A stretch of DNA of 64,000 bases from Sterolibacterium sp964437515 (GTDB taxonomy: Bacteria > Pseudomonadota > Gammaproteobacteria > Burkholderiales > Rhodocyclaceae), in contig CAYTHB010000001.1 in NCBI GenBank assembly GCA_964437515.1, positions 62,001 to 126,000 of the forward strand, given 5' to 3'. Under the pieces are notes generated by a model, which saw nothing but the letters and a program-made list of their open reading frames with translations, was not told the DNA's origin and made no database searches. The position numbers and the translations under genes were made by a program. Shown one piece after another: positions 61,567 through 64,000 of the stretch; position 1 is the first letter of the stretch; each line of letters begins with the position of its first letter.

Positions 61567-63296
61567 TACATACTCTCCTTGACGGCGGGCACATCCGTCG
61601 TCGGCGTAAGCTGCTGACTCACATCCGCATCGGGGGCAACACCCAACGTTCTCAAACTACCTGCCATAACACGCGAAAACACGGGGGCTGCCACATCGCC
61701 ACCGTAATAAATACCACCCGAAGGCTCATCCACCATCACAGCCACAACCAAGCGTGGATCAGAAATCGGCGCAAGCCCTACAAAAGAAGCGACATATTTA
61801 TTGGCATAGCTACGCCCTTCGAGCTTATGTGCCGTACCCGTCTTGCCTCCAACGCGATACCCCGGCACACGCGCCTTGGTCGCTGTTCCTCCCGGCATCA
61901 CCACCAATTCCAGCATCGCCCTCACCTCGCGTGCCACCTGCGCTGAAAACACCTGCTTGCCCGAAGCAACCGGCGCATCCACACGCAACAACGACAAGGG
62001 GACGAGATCACCATCGCGCGCAAATGTCAGATAGGCATGGGCAAGCTGCATCAATGTCACGGAAATGCCATGCCCATACGCCATGGTGGCCTGCTCAATC
62101 GGTCGCCAGCTTTTGGCGGGTCGCAGACGACCACTCACCTCACCCGGAAAACCCAGCCTGAGTGGCGAACCAAAGCCCAGGCTATCAAACATGTTCCACA
62201 TCTCCTGCGGCGGGAAGATCAAGGCCATTTTGACCGACCCCACATTGGATGATTTTTGTATGATCTGTGCCACACTCAACACACCATGAACATGCGCATC
62301 GTGAATCGTTGCCGAGCCGATGGTCAAGCGTCCCGGTGCTGTCTGGATGAGAGTGTCCGAACGAAACTTGCCCGATTCCAGGGCCATGGCAGCGGTAAAA
62401 GGCTTCATCGTCGAGCCGGGCTCGAAGGTATCCGTCAGCACACGATTCCGCAGCTGCGCTCCGGCAAGACGCACCCTGTTATTCGGGTTGTATGTCGGGA
62501 AATTGACCAGCGCAAGAATCTCCCCTGTCTTGGCATCCAGCACCACGACACTACCCGCTTTGGCCTTGAAATCCGTCATGGCCTGACGCAAGTTGGTATA
62601 GGCGAGATATTGAATCTTGGAATCGATGGCCAGCGTGATGTCCTTGCCTTCCTGCGGCATTTTGATGCTCTCGACATCCTCGATGATCTGCCCGCGCCTG
62701 TCCTTGATGACGCGGCGACTCCCTGACTTGCCAGCAAGCTTGTCCTGAAAGGCCAGCTCCACGCCTTCCTGCCCCTTGTCTTCCGCTCCCGTAAAGCCCA
62801 AGAGATGCGCCGTCACATCAGCCGCTGGATAATAGCGGCGATACTCACGCTGTTCGTGTATTCCTGGAAAATTGAGCGCGGCCACTTTGTCGGCCAGATC
62901 AGGCGCTATCTGACGCTTCAAAAAGACAAAGTCCTTTTCCGAGCCTAGCTTGTGATTCAGCTCACGGGTATCCATATCCAGCAAGCCCGCCAGACTGCGT
63001 GACTGTGCCGGTTGAAGGCGGGCATCTTCAGGAATGGCCCAGATCGATTTGACGGGCGTTGACACCGCCAATACATCACCATGACGATCCATGATACGAC
63101 CACGCGTTGCAAAAATCTCGATGACGCGCGAATACCTCGATGCCCCTTTTTCCTGAAGAAAATTGCTGTTGAGTATCTGCAGACGAAACGACCACCCTAT
63201 GAGCAATATGAAACCGGCCAGCAGACAGAGCAGCACGAAACGCGACCGCCACAAAGGCAATGCCTCTGAAAGAACAGGGCTGCGAACAAACTTCAT
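61566..63296 (-). CDS. ftsI: Peptidoglycan transpeptidase FtsI (PBP3)
   Basis: Septal class B penicillin-binding protein, 576 residues. One N-terminal membrane segment (FVLLCLLAGFILLIGWSF), the pedestal domain with RGRIMDRHGDVLAVS, then the transpeptidase with SxxK in EPGSTMKPF, SxN in QKSSNVGSVK and KTG in VGGKTGTAHK. Its 4-bp overlap with ftsL couples the two divisome partners. Confidence 0.97.
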   Translation of the reverse strand: MKFVRSPVLSEALPLWRSRFVLLCLLAGFILLIGWSFRLQILNSNFLQEKGASRYSRVIEIFATRGRIMDRHGDVLAVSTPVKSIWAIPEDARLQPAQSRSLAGLLDMDTRELNHKLGSEKDFVFLKRQIAPDLADKVAALNFPGIHEQREYRRYYPAADVTAHLLGFTGAEDKGQEGVELAFQDKLAGKSGSRRVIKDRRGQIIEDVESIKMPQEGKDITLAIDSKIQYLAYTNLRQAMTDFKAKAGSVVVLDAKTGEILALVNFPTYNPNNRVRLAGAQLRNRVLTDTFEPGSTMKPFTAAMALESGKFRSDTLIQTAPGRLTIGSATIHDAHVHGVLSVAQIIQKSSNVGSVKMALIFPPQEMWNMFDSLGFGSPLRLGFPGEVSGRLRPAKSWRPIEQATMAYGHGISVTLMQLAHAYLTFARDGDLVPLSLLRVDAPVASGKQVFSAQVAREVRAMLELVVMPGGTATKARVPGYRVGGKTGTAHKLEGRSYANKYVASFVGLAPISDPRLVVAVMVDEPSGGIYYGGDVAAPVFSRVMAGSLRTLGVAPDADVSQQLTPTTDVPAVKESM

Positions 63297-63601
63297 GGAG
63301 TGCGCGATTTCGTTGCAGGGTTGGCACCCAATGGCAGCTTGCCCGACTCGATGGTAATAACCTGATTCGGTGCTGGCACTTTCATGGCCAGGCGATCACG
63401 AGCAACACGCTCGATGCGCGCATGACTGGCCCATGTGCTCTGCTCCAGCTGCAACTGCCCCCATTCCACATCCAGATCACGCATCCGAACCTGCTCGTGC
63501 TCGATTTCGGTCACCAGCTTGCGTGCACGATGGTTTGAAGCCACCGTCCCCAGTGCGCAAGCCACGACAATCATGAGCAATAGCAAATTCAGGCGCAGCA
63601 T
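63293..63601 (-). CDS. ftsL: Cell division protein FtsL
   Basis: Small bitopic divisome protein, 102 residues. A membrane segment (LNLLLLMIVVACALGTVAS) is followed by a coiled-coil stretch (ARKLVTEIEHEQVRMRDLDV) and the conserved HARIERVARDRLAM. It works with FtsB and FtsQ. The start overlaps rsmH by 13 bp. Confidence 0.92.
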   Translation of the reverse strand: MLRLNLLLLMIVVACALGTVASNHRARKLVTEIEHEQVRMRDLDVEWGQLQLEQSTWASHARIERVARDRLAMKVPAPNQVITIESGKLPLGANPATKSRTP

Positions 63602-64000
63602 GGCTCTCTCTTTTCCGCAATCCGCATCACCGCACTACGCGCACGCGGATTGGCGGCCACTTCATCCACAGATGCATATTGAGGCTTGCCCACGAGGCGC
63701 AACACGGGCTGCGGCAAATCCGCCGCACGCACCGGCAAACGCGCAGGCAAACGCGGGGGCTGTGCGTTCTCACGCATGAAACGTTTGACGATGCGATCTT
63801 CCAAAGAATGAAAGCTGATGACCACCAAACGTCCACCCGCAGCTAACCGTGCAACACATTGCGGCAAGGTTAGCGACAACTCCTCAAGTTCCTGATTGAT
63901 GTGTATCCGTAATGCTTGAAAGCTCCGTGTCGCCGGATGCTGGCCCGGCTCACGCGTGCGGACGGCTTTTTCCACGAGCGCGGCAAACTGTCCAGTGGTT
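63589..64000 (-). CDS. rsmH: 16S rRNA m4C1402 methyltransferase RsmH (C-terminal part, 5' end outside window)
   Basis: Cytosolic methyltransferase for C1402 of 16S rRNA (MraW). About 137 C-terminal residues are in the window, with the frame open at the edge: PATRSFQALRIHINQELEEL (residues quoted up to 20), GGRLVVISFHSLEDRIVKRF and the C-terminal NPRARSAVMRIAEK are diagnostic. First gene of the visible dcw run; mraZ would lie further upstream. Confidence 0.96.
   Translation of the reverse strand, partial: TTGQFAALVEKAVRTREPGQHPATRSFQALRIHINQELEELSLTLPQCVARLAAGGRLVVISFHSLEDRIVKRFMRENAQPPRLPARLPVRAADLPQPVLRLVGKPQYASVDEVAANPRARSAVMRIAEKREPCCA

Noticed and set aside
1..64000. tRNA, rRNA, insertion sequences, prophage and integrase genes
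   Set aside because: None could be recognised by eye on either strand. Short non-coding RNAs cannot be excluded without computation.

Overview
The window looks like a chromosomal segment of a betaproteobacterium of moderate GC content; the family cannot be fixed from sequence alone. The grounds are a PP0621-like gene followed by pilS-pilR-ampD, a GTP-type PEP carboxykinase, an alanine/lysine-rich histone H1-like protein, a DciA gene near lpxC, and a complete division and cell wall (dcw) cluster in the order rsmH-ftsL-ftsI-murE-murF-mraY-murD-ftsW-murG-murC-murB-ddl-ftsQ-ftsA-ftsZ. No rRNA, tRNA, CRISPR array, prophage or intact insertion sequence was seen.

Layout. 1-3138 (+): the 3' half of secA, then mtnA and a class II aldolase that overlap by 4 bp and fit a salvage branch for methylthioribose or deoxyribose phosphates. 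3150-8644: dacB (-), then a PP0621-like gene, pilS, pilR and ampD (+) as a tight chain. 9010-9771: histone H1-like protein with a bidirectional terminator after it. 9979-20517: a carbon-node region with pckG (-) divergent from maeB (+), a patatin-like lipase, a PBP7-type endopeptidase, an IclR regulator (-) and the divergent lutABC lactate operon. 20576-24638 (-): a serralysin-like metalloprotease, an orphan Panacea-domain protein and a repeat-containing lipoprotein. 24869-28991 (+): two ABC-F ATPases (YbiT and YheS types) flanking a PlsC-like acyltransferase in one operon.

29029-42684 (+): a surface polysaccharide cluster. An acyltransferase-3 protein, two paralogous glycosyltransferases and a methyltransferase precede rmd, manC, wzm, wzt and three more glycosyltransferases. 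The second half resembles the D-rhamnan (common polysaccharide antigen) locus of Pseudomonas aeruginosa, but gmd is absent from the window. Two of its enzymes carry unusual insertions: a beta-sandwich-like block in the first glycosyltransferase, and a 43-residue internal duplication in the WbpX-like one.

42897-47172: dciA (+), a small membrane protein and lpxC (-), a secreted GH39-like glycosidase (+) and an unknown membrane-anchored protein (-). The last two separate lpxC from ftsZ, genes usually adjacent in this lineage. 47173-64000 (-): the dcw cluster from ftsZ back to a truncated rsmH, with most genes overlapping or nearly touching.

Most of the window is ordinary core genome. The points most worth a second look are the mtnA-aldolase pair, the modified glycosyltransferases, the GH39 insertion between ftsZ and lpxC, the ABC-F/acyltransferase operon and the orphan Panacea gene.
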